Source: Asterias rubens
Taxonomy: Eukaryota > Echinodermata > Asteroidea > Forcipulatida > Asteriidae
Length of the DNA stretch: 64,000 nt
Direction: 5' to 3'
Assembly (NCBI RefSeq): GCF_902459465.1
Contig: NC_047070.1
Coordinates: 15,526,156-15,590,155 of the forward strand
This document shows, one piece after another, positions 52,101 to 62,413 of the stretch. Under the pieces are notes generated by a model. It saw only the letters and a program-made list of their open reading frames with translations. It did no database searches and was not told the DNA's origin. The stretch's first letter is position 1; each line of letters begins with the position of its first letter. The translations under genes and the position numbers were made by a program.

Positions 52101-55100
52101 TTTCGAGACCTCAGATTTAGAATTTGAGGTCTCGAAATCAACCGTCTAAACGCACACTCAAGCATGTTTTTTTTTCTTTCATTATTATCTCGCAACTTCG
52201 ATGACCAATTGAGCTCAAATTTTCACAGGTTTGCTATTTTATGCATATGTTGTGATACACCAAGTGAGAAGACTGGTCTTTGACAATTACCAATAGTGTC
52301 CAGTGTCTTTAAGGCTAGTCCTTGGTTTGGGAGAGATTGAAGCCTTTCAAGTTGATCCATTGATTAATTAAAGAAAGCACTTTAAGATGAATCAAAGTTT
52401 TTTTTTAAAGTGCTGATGTTGACTTTTGCATGTTTGTGCAATTGTTTTTTTCTGCTAGGGGTTGATAAGTGATCGATTGAATTATTGATTGAAATAGAAT
52501 GTACTTCCAGATGTGATTTTTTTTGTAATTGTGAATGTTATTTTTTGAGTGATCAATATTTGTTCAATATTTTGAATACTAGGTGTTGATGGTGCAACTA
52601 TCGACCCTGATGTCAGTGCTTCAGTTCTGAATGAAATACAACTAGAGGTAAGACGAAAAGAGAGAGAGACAGATTAGCTAAGATTCTTTCCTCATTTGTT
52701 TCCTCATACGACAAGGAGGTCATTTTCTTATGACGTTGATGTAAATATCTTCTCATCGCTCTTGTTAGAGCCAAATCAGGAGAGAAGACAATGAAGAATG
52801 TTCAGTTTTAGATGGGGGAGGAAAATCCCAGAGAATTATTCCAGGGAAACCCCACGCAGTCAGGTACAGACTGAAAAACCCATTCCACATAGTGCCCTCG
52901 TTGGGATTCGAACCTGGTCCTAGAGGTGGAAAACAAGGCAAGACACCACTGCACCAACCTGATTGCCCCAATGTGGCAACTGAAGTCATTTGAATACCTT
53001 GATAAGATGAACGAGAGAGTGAGATGGATTTCTTAAGATTTTTTCCCTCATTTTTTGTTGTTTTCATTTTAGGAGGATGATCCGAGTGACTTACTCTGCA
53101 AAATATGTGATAAGCTATTCAGTACAGTGCACAACAAGAAAGAACACATGTACGGCAAGCAGCACTTACTAACACTGACTGGAAAATTATGTAAGTTACA
53201 TCAAATATATTTTCTATTGAACCCTTGCACATTGTGCAGTGCACACTTACGCTCGCATGTCCTGTCCTCAATTAATAATTACAAATTTTTATATAGCGTA
53301 TTTCACAACAACCATAACAATGCACTTTACATTAGTACCCCGTTCATTGAGCCAATAACATCCCTTTAATCTTTTCAGCTCCCTGTGGAGTATACAGCCC
53401 TGAGCTGCCGTGGCGCTCCGAAGGCTTTTTCATACACAATATCAACCTCTACCCTCGCAGGTACCCATCGCAGGTACCCCTGGGTGAAGAGAAGCAATTA
53501 TAGTAAAGTATGTTGCTTAAGGACACAAGTTACACGACCGGAATTCGAATCCACTCTCTGGTGACTTAACCACCAAAACTTTAATTGTTGCTCTTAACCA
53601 CTCTGCCATGACACGTAGCTAAAGTTGTGTGTTTCCTGAGTCACGCCAAATTATAACCATTATGGGTAGTTTATTTAAACATCTACTCAGATTCAAGCAT
53701 CATCCTCTTTAAGTTGGACCTTTAAGAGAGTGACATAATAAATCATGTCAACCATATTTGTACTGTTATCAAACATGACAGGGCAGAGACAGCAATAAAT
53801 ATCCAGACAAACCAATTAAAATTCTGGATTTCAGATGTCGGCGAAAAAATAAAAAATAAACGGTCATAGCTTTGTCACATTATTTACAGCTTACTCATAT
53901 AAACTCCAACGACCTAATTTGAAATTGATGTCTGGATTGAAGGTGACACCTTTCTATTTGAAGTCATTCTCACAGATTGTTCTACATTCTACAATCACGT
54001 CTGACTCTCTCCCTGATTAACTATTTGAACAGTATTTTATTGCGTTTGAAATGGGGGAAATGACTGCACTATTTGCCTGGAATTAAGTGGTTCATGTACA
54101 GAAAGCTGGTGCCACCTTCATTTGAAATGTTCAATGTGTAAGGTTTTTGTGGAGTCAAATCAATGGACACGTATCTCATACAGACCAATGAGTAGTTCCC
54201 CTGGCTGACATTGTGGGTGTTAAGTTACAATGTTAAACACACCTCAGGGTTACTATATTAAAGGCGGCATTCCAACAATTTTGATAGATCAGTTGTTGCG
54301 AGTTCTGTTGAATTGTTTCTAAATATAAAATTTAAAGGCTAGGAAAATGTAAGAAATTTGATCAATAAGTTTCTGTAAATTATTTTCTGCTCCTTCCAAA
54401 AGTAAAAATTAAAGGCAGTGGACACTGTTGGTAATTACTCAAAATAATTATTAGCATAAAACTTTTCTTGGTGACGAGTAATGGGGAGAGGTTGATAGTA
54501 TAAAATATTGTGAGAAATAGCTCCCTCTGAAGTGCCCTTTTTTTTTTGAGAAAGAAGTAATTCTCCACAAATTTGATTTCGAGACCTCGGATTTAGAACT
54601 CGAGGTCTCGAAATCAACCATCTAAACGCACACAACTTCGTGTGACAAGGTTTTTTCTTCTTTCCATATAATCTCGCAACTTTGATGACTGATTGAGCTC
54701 AAATTTTCACAGGTTAGTTACTTTATGCATATGTTGAGATACACCAACTGTGAAGGCTAGTCTTTTTTTAATTACCAATAGTGTCCACTGCCTTTAAAGA
54801 TAAGAACAAGGTAGATTTTTCTATGAAAACAGGGCATCCGATATGGTTGATTAGTTGCATATTGCACCACAATACCTGGGGTCGATTTCACAAAGAGTTA
54901 GTCCTACATGTAGGAGATAACAAAAGTTTAAAGCTAGTCCTAAGTTAGGACAAGTAATTCGTCCTAACTTGAGATAAGCCTAGTCCTAACTCTTTATGAA
55001 ATCCACCCCTGGGCCCAATTTCTTAGAGCTGCCTTAGCACAAAATTTTGCTTAAGCAAAAAATCCTTGCTTAGTAAAATCCGATTACTGGCCAAGACTCC

Positions 55101-57263
55101 ACTCAATTGTTATGCCAAGTAAACAACAGCTAGATATCAGTCACAAGCAATGTATATGGCATGAAATCTTTGCCAGTAACATGTGAAAAATAAGCAAGCT
55201 GTTTTCGTGCTAAAGAAAAGTTGCTGCTTAAGCAGCTCTATGACATTGGCCACTGGTCTACTATTACATGATGCTATGTAACGAAAATTGGTCATGTACG
55301 CAGCTTCGAAGTACCTTGCAGACAAATACTGAATATTGAAGTGCTTGAGCATCAATGAGTGATGTATATTAGTGCACTATGTACATTGGTATTACTGTTG
55401 TTTATTTATTTATTTTAATTTCGGTTTTACGTATACACCGATGTGTGTAAACACTGTATACTCAGTACTTTTCCGAGCTCTATGCAAATGAAACCACAGG
55501 CATATTACTCGGGTAGGATTCAAACCCACGACCTTTGCAACCCAGATTAGTATTCTTTGTCCCGCATGCAAATTTCCATCTATTATTTGTTTGATGCCAA
55601 CAGGTCAAATTGAGAAGGAAGTCCTTGAGATGGAAAGCAATAATCAACAACTCAGCCACTCCACTTTACTGGATCCCAACCAGGGGTTAGCAACGGGACC
55701 ATCACTACACCATGGAGAAGGCCAAGCTACTGGGACCAGTGGACTACCGGGTACCGGTGCCCAACAACCTGCCGTAACAGAGAAGATTGACATTGACCAG
55801 TTCAAGGAAGGTTTCATGGAACTAAATCTTGGTGAGTGTCTTCTTAGAATTTATTACAAATTGTTTTTACAAATTTTGATGTTACTAATTTGCATTGAAA
55901 TATTCAGAAAAAGGTGAAAGTTGCTCAACTCCTGCGAAACATTAACAAAGAAAAGAGGGCCATGACTTTAAACTTTGTATCGCATTCACGTTCGCAGGAA
56001 GTATGAACCAGGATGTTTATAAAGCACTGTATACTCGGTACTTTCTTGAGTTCTGTGAAATTAATCCACAGGTAAATCACACATGTGGGGGGGGGGGTGG
56101 TTCAAACCCACAAACTTTGCATTGCTGAAGCAGATGTCTTACTACTAGACCACAGAGCTAGTCAAGTGGCTAGAGGCAGTCAGTTTTAGAAAAGTTTTCT
56201 CAAGTTTTTTTAAGAATTAAAAGGTCCCAGGGACCAGTTAATCCGAGCGCCCATTTAATAACCTTCAACGCACTTACATTAAGCAGAATCCAGCAACAGA
56301 GTCCAGCATTATCCTGAAGAAAATCAGAGCATACTGACCCAAACGTATAATTGTCAGCCTCCGCGGTTCTTTTTAGAGCAAAGACTACTTACCAGAGATA
56401 TTCACATGGTGTTAACGCTGACCCTCTTTGGTTCAGTCTATCATTTAATCAGACTTTTTATATGAATGATGAATTAGTGGGCAATGGCTGCAGAACCTCA
56501 TTGATCAGATATTTATAAACTCACTGATGATGCCTCATTATTTGTTCAGATCGAGAGATAGAGTTGAGAGAACTGCGATGTCGAGACCAGGAACTCTTTG
56601 AAGTGAAAATGGAACTTAGCCAGCAATATCAAGAACTTGAGGTATGAGATATAATACTGCCCTCTTGTGACAGAAGAAGATTTTTGCTGATAAACAGAAA
56701 ACCATCACTCTAATAACACCACTACCACAGCGTAAAATGACCTGTTTGTGGAACCTCATTATTCTGGGTCCGGATAAATATTCTCATTGCTCTAGTTAGA
56801 GCCAAACGAGAAGAGATGGTGATGAAGAAATTTTAGTCCTAGATGTGGGAGGAAAACCCCAAGAGAATTGTTCCAGCGAAAACCCACGCAGTCAAGGCAC
56901 TGAAAACCCAATCCACATAGTGCCCCTGGTGGGATTCGAACCGGGGTCCCAGAGGTGGAAGCGGAGGCAAGACCACCAACCTGATCCCCCTTTAATAAAT
57001 AAAAAAACATCGCTAAAGCAATGTCCCAACCCCAAGTTGACAGTAATTGTTGTTTTACCTTAACAACAGAAAAACCATCCCTTCAAAAACATCCCCTACC
57101 ACAAACTGAAAGTAATTGATGTTTTTGTTATCGTTCTTTTCAGGAAACTCTAGCTAAGCAAAAAGTTCTTTCCAATAATCTAAAGAGGGTGAGTACGACT
57201 CTACGAGCTAAACTTGAAGATCTACGGATGGTACCGACATTATTTGGTGTCATCAATTTCTGA
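46118..57263 (+). CDS. HMG20A/B-like HMG-box protein with an added C2H2 (U1-like) zinc finger, 11 coding exons
   Basis: Exons: 46118-46362, 47727-48364, 49488-49660, 50080-50168, 50891-51014, 51623-51749, 52583-52647, 53073-53190, 55604-55831, 56550-56641, 57144-57263. All 10 joins keep the frame, giving 672 residues. Residues 1-352 are acidic then Ser/Thr/Val-rich and unrecognised. GGWPKGKKRK (357-366) and an HMG box at about 376-450 (PKAPTTAYSSFLNEQ, PFPEIIKILGSMW, KKRYIEELRAFQ, SETYQ) closely match HMG20A/BRAF35. A C2-x12-H-x5-H finger sits at C496, C499, H512 and H518. A coiled coil at about 590-660 matches the HMG20 C-terminus. Vertebrate HMG20 proteins bind DNA and work with LSD1-CoREST; the same role here is inferred. 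The finger and long N-terminus are additions relative to the vertebrate proteins (about 320-350 residues) as I know them. A cryptic donor (GTGAGT at 57189) lies in the last exon. Confidence 0.9.
46432..46522. mobile_element. 91-bp inverted-repeat element enclosing telomere-like repeats
   Basis: Perfect 17-bp inverted ends (ATAATACAGGGCCACTC at 46432-46448 and its complement at 46506-46522) enclose four CTAACC-type telomere-like units. It lies in intron 1 of the HMG20-like gene. No clear target duplication is visible. Confidence 0.75.
46843..47262. mobile_element. Long foldback in intron 1 of the HMG20-like gene
   Basis: The left end GAGTAAAAAATGGCCCAGGT ... CGGAGCTTCGG is repeated inverted at the right (CCGAAGCTCCG ... 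TCATTTTTTACTC). Arms exceed 100 bp with scattered mismatches. Confidence 0.75.
47255..47372. mobile_element. 118-bp foldback with perfect 27-bp arms
   Basis: TTTCCGTATGGCGCCACCAC and onward (47255-47281) is exactly inverted at 47346-47372. It abuts the preceding foldback. Confidence 0.8.
48786..49443. mobile_element. Three adjacent foldbacks sharing GGGCCCAATTTCATAGAGC ends
   Basis: Elements at about 48786-48958, 48965-49212 and 49208-49443 each begin and end with the same terminal sequence in inverted orientation (AATTTCATAGAGCTGCTTA type). They are placed end to end in intron 2 of the HMG20-like gene. A fourth copy is at 55012-55253. Confidence 0.7.
49714..50045 (-). mobile_element. TTAA foldback (AGGCACTGGACAC variant) in intron 3 of the HMG20-like gene
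   Basis: TTAA at 49710-49713 precedes AGGCACTGGACACTATTGG. The interior is in reverse order. The right end is eroded just before the exon 4 acceptor at 50079, so the element may contribute to the splice-site region. Confidence 0.7.
50080..51749 (+). CDS. HMG-box exons (exons 4-6) of the HMG20-like gene
   Basis: Exon 4 gives the basic lead-in and the first box residues, exon 5 helices 1-2, and exon 6 helix 3 with the basic extension (LLRRQVAKKIKDLT). The internal joins are phase 2 and phase 0. A tRNA-like SINE (51056-51235) sits in the intron between the last two. Confidence 0.85.
51056..51235 (+). mobile_element. tRNA-like SINE with AAT tail
   Basis: A tRNA-like head (TGGCCTTGCGGTTAAGAG; B-box-like GGGTTTGAGTCCC) is followed by an unrelated body and an AATAATAATAAT tail. 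Confidence 0.55.
51939..52308 (-). mobile_element. TTAA foldback in intron 6 of the HMG20-like gene
   Basis: AGGCAGTGGATACTATTGG and AATAGTGTCCAGTGTCT ends, followed by TTAA. A central GATTTCGAGACCTCA hairpin is present. Confidence 0.8.
52760..52975 (-). mobile_element. tRNA-derived SINE in intron 7 of the HMG20-like gene
   Basis: On the minus strand there is an A-box-like TTGGTGCAGTGG, a B box GGTTCGAATCC, and a body with CCCTGGAATAATTCTCTGGG, ending in a GAGCGATGAGAAG-like tail region. Confidence 0.75.
53073..53190 (+). CDS. Zinc-finger exon of the HMG20-like gene
   Basis: This exon alone encodes the finger: LLCKIC, then HNKKEH, then GKQHL, with spacing C-x2-C-x12-H-x5-H, typical of U1-like/JAZ fingers that bind RNA or double-stranded nucleic acid. 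It starts in phase 0 after TTTTAG and ends in phase 1 before GTAAGT, so it is a discrete module between the HMG-box exons and the coiled-coil exons. Confidence 0.85.
54413..54793 (-). mobile_element. TTAA foldback in intron 8 of the HMG20-like gene, 381 bp
   Basis: TTAA lies on both sides, the ends are AGGCAGTGGACAC, and the central hairpin is retained. Reverse orientation. Confidence 0.85.
54886..55008. mobile_element. Foldback of the GGACTAGTCCTAAC type
   Basis: GGTCGATTTCACAAAGAGTT and AGTCCTA at the left are inverted at the right as TAGTCCTAACTC then ATGAAATCCACCCC. Degenerate relatives occur at about 6590-6680, 23200-23300 and 51880-51935. Confidence 0.65.
55012..55253. mobile_element. 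Foldback with GGGCCCAATTTC ends
   Basis: TGGGCCCAATTTCTTAGAGC at the left and AGCAGCTCTATGACATTGGC at the right. Fourth copy of the 48786-49443 family. Confidence 0.65.
56765..56990 (-). mobile_element. tRNA-derived SINE in intron 10 of the HMG20-like gene
   Basis: B box GGTTCGAATCC, GGGGCACTATGTGGATTGGG and the same body as the 52760 copy. The A-box area carries a short deletion. Confidence 0.75.
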
Positions 57264-58353
57264 CAGAGAGTTTCTTCACATCTCAACCCCGGAGGACTAA
57301 GAATATTTCTTCATTGCGCAAGTTTTGTTTCATAGTTTCTAGTCTTTTCAATTTTATTCCAACACTGGTCTTGAGTTTTTCAAGGTGTTTCAAAAGACAT
57401 TGTTTACAGTTTTGGGGCTGTGTATGAGAGAGGCCATGACAGCTTCTTAGAGCTTAAAGGTGAGGGATAAACTTAATCCGACTTGGGCTGTCGACCCAAC
57501 TCAACATTCGCCAGGGACACGTTGCCACCTACTTCTGGGGCTCAAAACACGGTTACCCCCTATTAAGCATGGGTATCATCCACTAGAAGTCTGGTTGGTA
57601 GAGCAGAATGCACTACCTTCCCAAGTGCCTTGCTGAAGAGAAGTGTCCAGGGTTCGAACCCACACCCTGCTGCTGTCGACACGAGAGCTTGGGGCTGGTG
57701 ACCTAGACCGCTTGTCCTTGACAAGCCAGGTAGTGTTGGGTTCACCTGATTCTTAAAAAAATGGAGGATCGGCACCAGGCAATTCGAAATTAAATTTTTC
57801 TTTGCAAACCCAATATTATATTATTTGACTTCTTTGAGGCTCAGAGTAGAACATGTAATGTTTCTCAAGGGGCTGAATATCATGATGTTTGCCTTGTTAC
57901 CACAGATTTATCTGTGCAAATTTTAAAACCAACTTTTAAAAAGACCCATCAGACCATGTAACACAAAAAGAGTGACTTTGCACATTCCATGGCCTTTCTG
58001 GCAGGCAAGATTCTGGCAGGCAAGATACTCTACTTGTCTATGGTACTTTAATTTTTTGTTTCATAATTTGAACACAAACAAAGTTATAAAAGTAATAGCT
58101 GAATAAGCTTTGAGCCTTTGCTTCCTATCAAAGGTTGATACAAATCTGACAGTGCACTCAATGACGTATCAGGTTTTTATCGTTTACACTGGGCTGTGTA
58201 CAAATTGTGCCTGCAGATAGTCCATGCTCTGTGGCTCTTTTGTAGACATGTGTTGTCTCAGATTGCATGGTATATATTGCCAAGTGTGATGTCTCAAATT
58301 CCTAGTGCTCCCGGCATCCAAAGACTATTGAACTTGGCATTCACACTTATGTG

Positions 58354-58359
58354 AATAAA
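58354..58359 (+). terminator. Candidate poly(A) signal of the HMG20-like gene
   Basis: AATAAA lies about 1.1 kb after the stop codon in sequence without mobile elements. No strong GT-rich downstream element is obvious, so an earlier site is possible. Confidence 0.35.
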
Positions 58360-58944
58360 TTGTATCTATTAATATTTCTTGGTCATTATTGAATAGACCC
58401 CTTGGACAAAGCTGAACGCACCTCCAAACAATGCACCTCTACCATTGGGGAGTCGATTCCTTTGTGCACATTTTGACTCCCAAATTGACCCCCAAATTGG
58501 CAGATGGACGTTTGTAGATGCGTTGTGTGCTGTCCAAGGGGCCTGTATAACACCCTGATCAATTACTGTATAGTGTACATAGTGCTTAATGTATATGCAC
58601 ATGAATCCAGTTAAAACTGAGTAAATACTTATAAATATATATTTGAAACAGTATCTCTTGTGGTGAGTGTGTCTATATTATTGTCTGTATCAGGCTTGAG
58701 AAGGAGTCTCTGCTGGCTGGAATGTTAAATGCATGAGGGCATCATTGGTAAAAAAATAGCCTTGATACAAGGCGTTAGTATCAATTTGTCTGCATGAAGC
58801 TGTCCAAGCCACAAAGGCCTTGACAAAAGGCTAGGTTGGCAGCTGTGAGAGTTTGCTCTAATGATTTTCAGTACGCAGTATTTGCCTCCATTGGCCTATT
58901 TTTCATTGATCACTAGAAATTCATATTGACCTCTGTTGTAACTG

Positions 58945-58958
58945 GTTGCTATGGCAAT
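58945..58958. promoter_or_regulatory. X-box-like RFX site
   Basis: GTTGCTATGGCAAT differs by one base from the perfect palindromic X-box GTTGCYATGGCAAC bound by RFX factors. It is isolated in the 3' flank, so function is uncertain. Confidence 0.3.
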
Positions 58959-59764
58959 CGAGATTACAGTAGAAATCAGGACGGCATCTAATGTTAGTGC
59001 TGGATCTCAAGCTATGCACTACTAGTTGGTTGTCCTGACCTCAGAGGGCGCTATATACAATAACTAGATGGCTGGCTTTGATGATGTTAGCGCTGAGGTT
59101 TCTTTATCACCAGGATGGCTTGAAATGATGCCAGTTTTGTTTTGAATTTAACTAAAATGCATCCAATATTTACTGTCTCATAATTTTTATGTAAAAAAAA
59201 TGAGGTATTCTCCTGAATTTTTTTGCAATTTTGATACAATCCGTTAGCTATGTTGTAAAACCCATTTAGTAAAACCCACTACATTTTAGATAGGAAACAT
59301 TGATATTCTCCAGTGTGTACACAATACACGTTACCACAGTAAATTGCTTATTCTGTTTGTGGAGGCAAGCTTGCTCCAATCGACCCGGCCCGCTCACGCC
59401 GCGCATCCTTATAGATTTTCTCGGTGATTGTCCCTTACATCCGGGCTGTCAGTTTTTATTGTTTAAGGTTGGACCAAATTGATTTCTTGACTTTAATAGA
59501 TTTTAATAAAAATGTGTGTCCTTCCCTTCTTGCCGGTCACTGATTGAAATAATTTTTCAGGTGTTGAGGCTTTGAACAATAAACCAATCGGCGGTGGCAG
59601 CCAGGCGTAGACCCTACCAGATACGATAGGCCATGCAAGGCAGGCTGACCAAAATAGAGTTGGTATGAAGGAAGAAATAGCGCTCTGATTATCGCTGCGA
59701 AGTGGAAACTATAGGCAATATTTACCTCGTATGACACCTATTCCTTTACATAGCATAATATAAT

Positions 59765-59858
59765 GGGTACATTGGTATCACTAAGTTAAAAGAAGTGTAC
59801 ATTGGTATCACTCAGCTGAAAGAAGAAGACATAGGTATCACAAAGCTGAAAGATAATT
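59765..59858. repeat. Three-copy tandem repeat of about 32 bp
   Basis: ACATTGGTATCACTAAGTTA, ACATTGGTATCACTCAGCTG and ACATAGGTATCACAAAGCTG, each followed by AAAGA-rich sequence. Confidence 0.8.
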
Positions 59859-60430
59859 AATTAGTTTCTAGTTTTTAATTAACTACCTTCTTGAATTTTG
59901 TTTTTCGTGCATCCCTTACAGAAAGCTTACAAACCTCTCGAAAAGCTATGAAAAAAAAACCTGTTTGAAATCGGCCATAATTCGGACCTATAGCATCTTT
60001 AATATAAATGCGTTTTTCCTTTTTGAAATTAAATATAAGAATTAACAACACGTTTCAGCCTGAGCCCGTTTGCTCTAATATGTTTTGTTCGCAACTTGGC
60101 AACCAATAAAGTGTGACCTTGACGCTGATTTGGAAGCTGTTTTGTTCACGGAAAACGCTATGATTTCCATTATTACATTTTCCTTTCATTTTTAATGTCT
60201 TGGACTTTTAGTTTGTGGCACAATTACATTTCTTTCTTTGAAGTGTTAGTCATCAAAAGCACAGTTACATCACAAAAATGGAATTCTGCACAGTAGAAAT
60301 TTATATTTGTTTACCCCTTGCTTTTTCATGTGTGCGTACTGACAACCCCTGTCTCTATTTGTGTATTGTTCACTTCACTGCTTATGTTACACTCCGTTAC
60401 TCAGTCACCTGTTCATGTGTTGTCGTTTAG

Positions 60431-60470
60431 CCTTCATGAACGACTCTGCTAGGGTCGAAACGTCAGGCCA
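60431..60470 (+). other. Stem-loop motif of the GGGTCGAAACGTCAGGCC type
   Basis: CTTCATGAACGACTCTGCTA precedes GGGTCGAAACGTC. An inverted-orientation relative is at 17841-17878. Confidence 0.35.
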
Positions 60471-61169
60471 TTAACCATTTTTTTTGTCAGGAAATACACT
60501 CTTCAAAACACAGCACTCAATATATTTTTTAAAAAATGTAAATAAAATTCATAAAATCAGTTATTCCGTCTCTGTTTGTAAATACATCCTTCTAGACCGG
60601 TGCTTTGCTATTCATAGCAAAACTCTACAAAATAAAAGTTACAGGTGCATAATATCGATGCACTTTACAATTTTAAAATGGCTATATATACACACCAATG
60701 ATTCAGATCATCTTGTTATACATTCAACAACTGAGATTATTTTCGGAGCATTTCTGATCCCAATTTGGGTTGATCATACATGACGTGATATGTTTACGGA
60801 TTGTATACTGGACGAGCTGAGCGTCTACCAGTCTAAGTCCATATCCAGTCCCAGCACTTCCACATCACGACCTCTGACGGTTTCAGTTATTGACTGCAAA
60901 CCTTTCCATCATACATTATTTCATTTTCAGAAAATGATCTATTAGTCTGGTTGATGGTGCAGAACTCTTTCAACAAAAAAGTCAAATTGGAATGTAACCA
61001 TCGCTGTGTATGATTTGCTGAGGAGTTTGTCTTCAGGCGTCACGACCCACGACTCCCGTAACCTGCGTGCAACTATTCTTGCCCATAATGTCCGTTTCTC
61101 TTTAAAATTGGTAGTACACACCATAGTGGGACATCACGGCAGCTGAACTGCCTGCCTAATCGATCTTAA

Positions 61170-61623
61170 AGGGATTGTATACGTTTTGTAATTGGAATCA
61201 ACTGTTGTGTCAATCATAATATTATTGTAGATATAATACCATGAAACTAACATGTGAACATTTTATTTCGAAAGGTGGTAGCGTTTTTAGATATTGCCGA
61301 ATATCGGGAACGAAATAATTATATGCACGTAAAAAGAATAATCTGCTATTGGAATACACTATCTGAGAACGTTACCGCGGTAACGCTTCGGTACCTCGGT
61401 AACGCTTCTCAGATTCAAAGATTTGAGGATAAAAAGTGATTGTTTTTCCCCGATGCAAATTTAACATCTATTATATGATTGTTTATCCTTAACCGCAGTC
61501 ACTGTACTTCGAAGTGAACAGTTTCTAAAAAAATACTTTATACTATCCAAAGCTACTGTACCTCTTACCCTGAGTATAAGTGCAATTAATTTCCATAGTA
61601 ATTACCTAACGTAAACAGACCCT
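61170..61623. mobile_element. TTAA foldback of a third family (AGGGATTGTATACG), 454 bp
   Basis: TTAA at 61166-61169 and 61624-61627 flank ends AGGGATTGTATACGTTTTG and AACGTAAACAGACCCT. The centre holds a 14-bp palindrome GTTACCGCGGTAAC (61371-61384). A diverged relative is at about 29390-29650 with the same palindrome. Confidence 0.75.
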
Positions 61624-62115
61624 TTAATTGGCAGTTCAAAGATACCGCCAGCTCGTTATCGAGCACCCATTCCGTTGACCAGGATGTTTGGGATCACGCT
61701 CGATGCGGGGATTTTACCAACTACGATGATTGTATTAGACTCAATATTGTTGAATGGGCAAACATTCATAAGCCATTTTTTTTTATTTGGTGGACACAAT
61801 TTTAAAATATAGGTTCGCATAACTTTGTATGTATCTATACTTAAACCAAACCGTTCAACTCTATCGTGTCCACCATTTCTTGAAAAGGCTTACAAGTTTT
61901 GTTGAAAGTGATATTCACGAATGAAGTTTGATACCTGTTGGTTTGTATGTGCGTTTAATATATGGAATCGATTAGTACATTACAAATATAAAGTACTTAT
62001 TGTAGGGGTTTCTTAATTATGAAATTAATCATCCCCTATAGTCTAATTGCATGTCTTCTTCGTGCCAGTTACAAAGAAGACGCCTTTGTAGACCATGATG
62101 ACCTAAATGAAGTCT

Positions 62116-62173
62116 CTGGGTCAAGTCCACTCAAACTGGGTCAAGTCCGCTCAAATTTGGGTCAAGTCCTTTA
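62116..62173. repeat. Three-copy 20-bp tandem repeat
   Basis: CTGGGTCAAGTCCACTCAAA is followed by two variants of the same unit. Confidence 0.85.
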
Positions 62174-62385
62174 TTACCATCTTCACGAGTCTAATTTGAT
62201 ACAACCAAACATTATTCTTGTGCATATACTATAAATTATGCATGAGAGGAGAGACACTCCACATTCTCTATCTACGAATAGAGTTGCAGTAAACGCAAAT
62301 TGTTCGCAGTTAATCCTGGTGAGCATTTCTTCATATTAAGGGTCATTACACTTAAGATTCATCGCTATATCAGACAGCCTCTGAC

Positions 62386-62413
62386 CATGGAGGTAGAAAT
62401 GTCTACCTCCATG
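62386..62413. mobile_element. 28-bp micro-palindrome flanked by 7-bp direct repeats
   Basis: CATGGAGGTAGA and its complement surround AATG. CTCTGAC flanks both sides exactly (62379-62385 and 62414-62420). The ends match the 19841-19874 palindrome. Confidence 0.75.
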
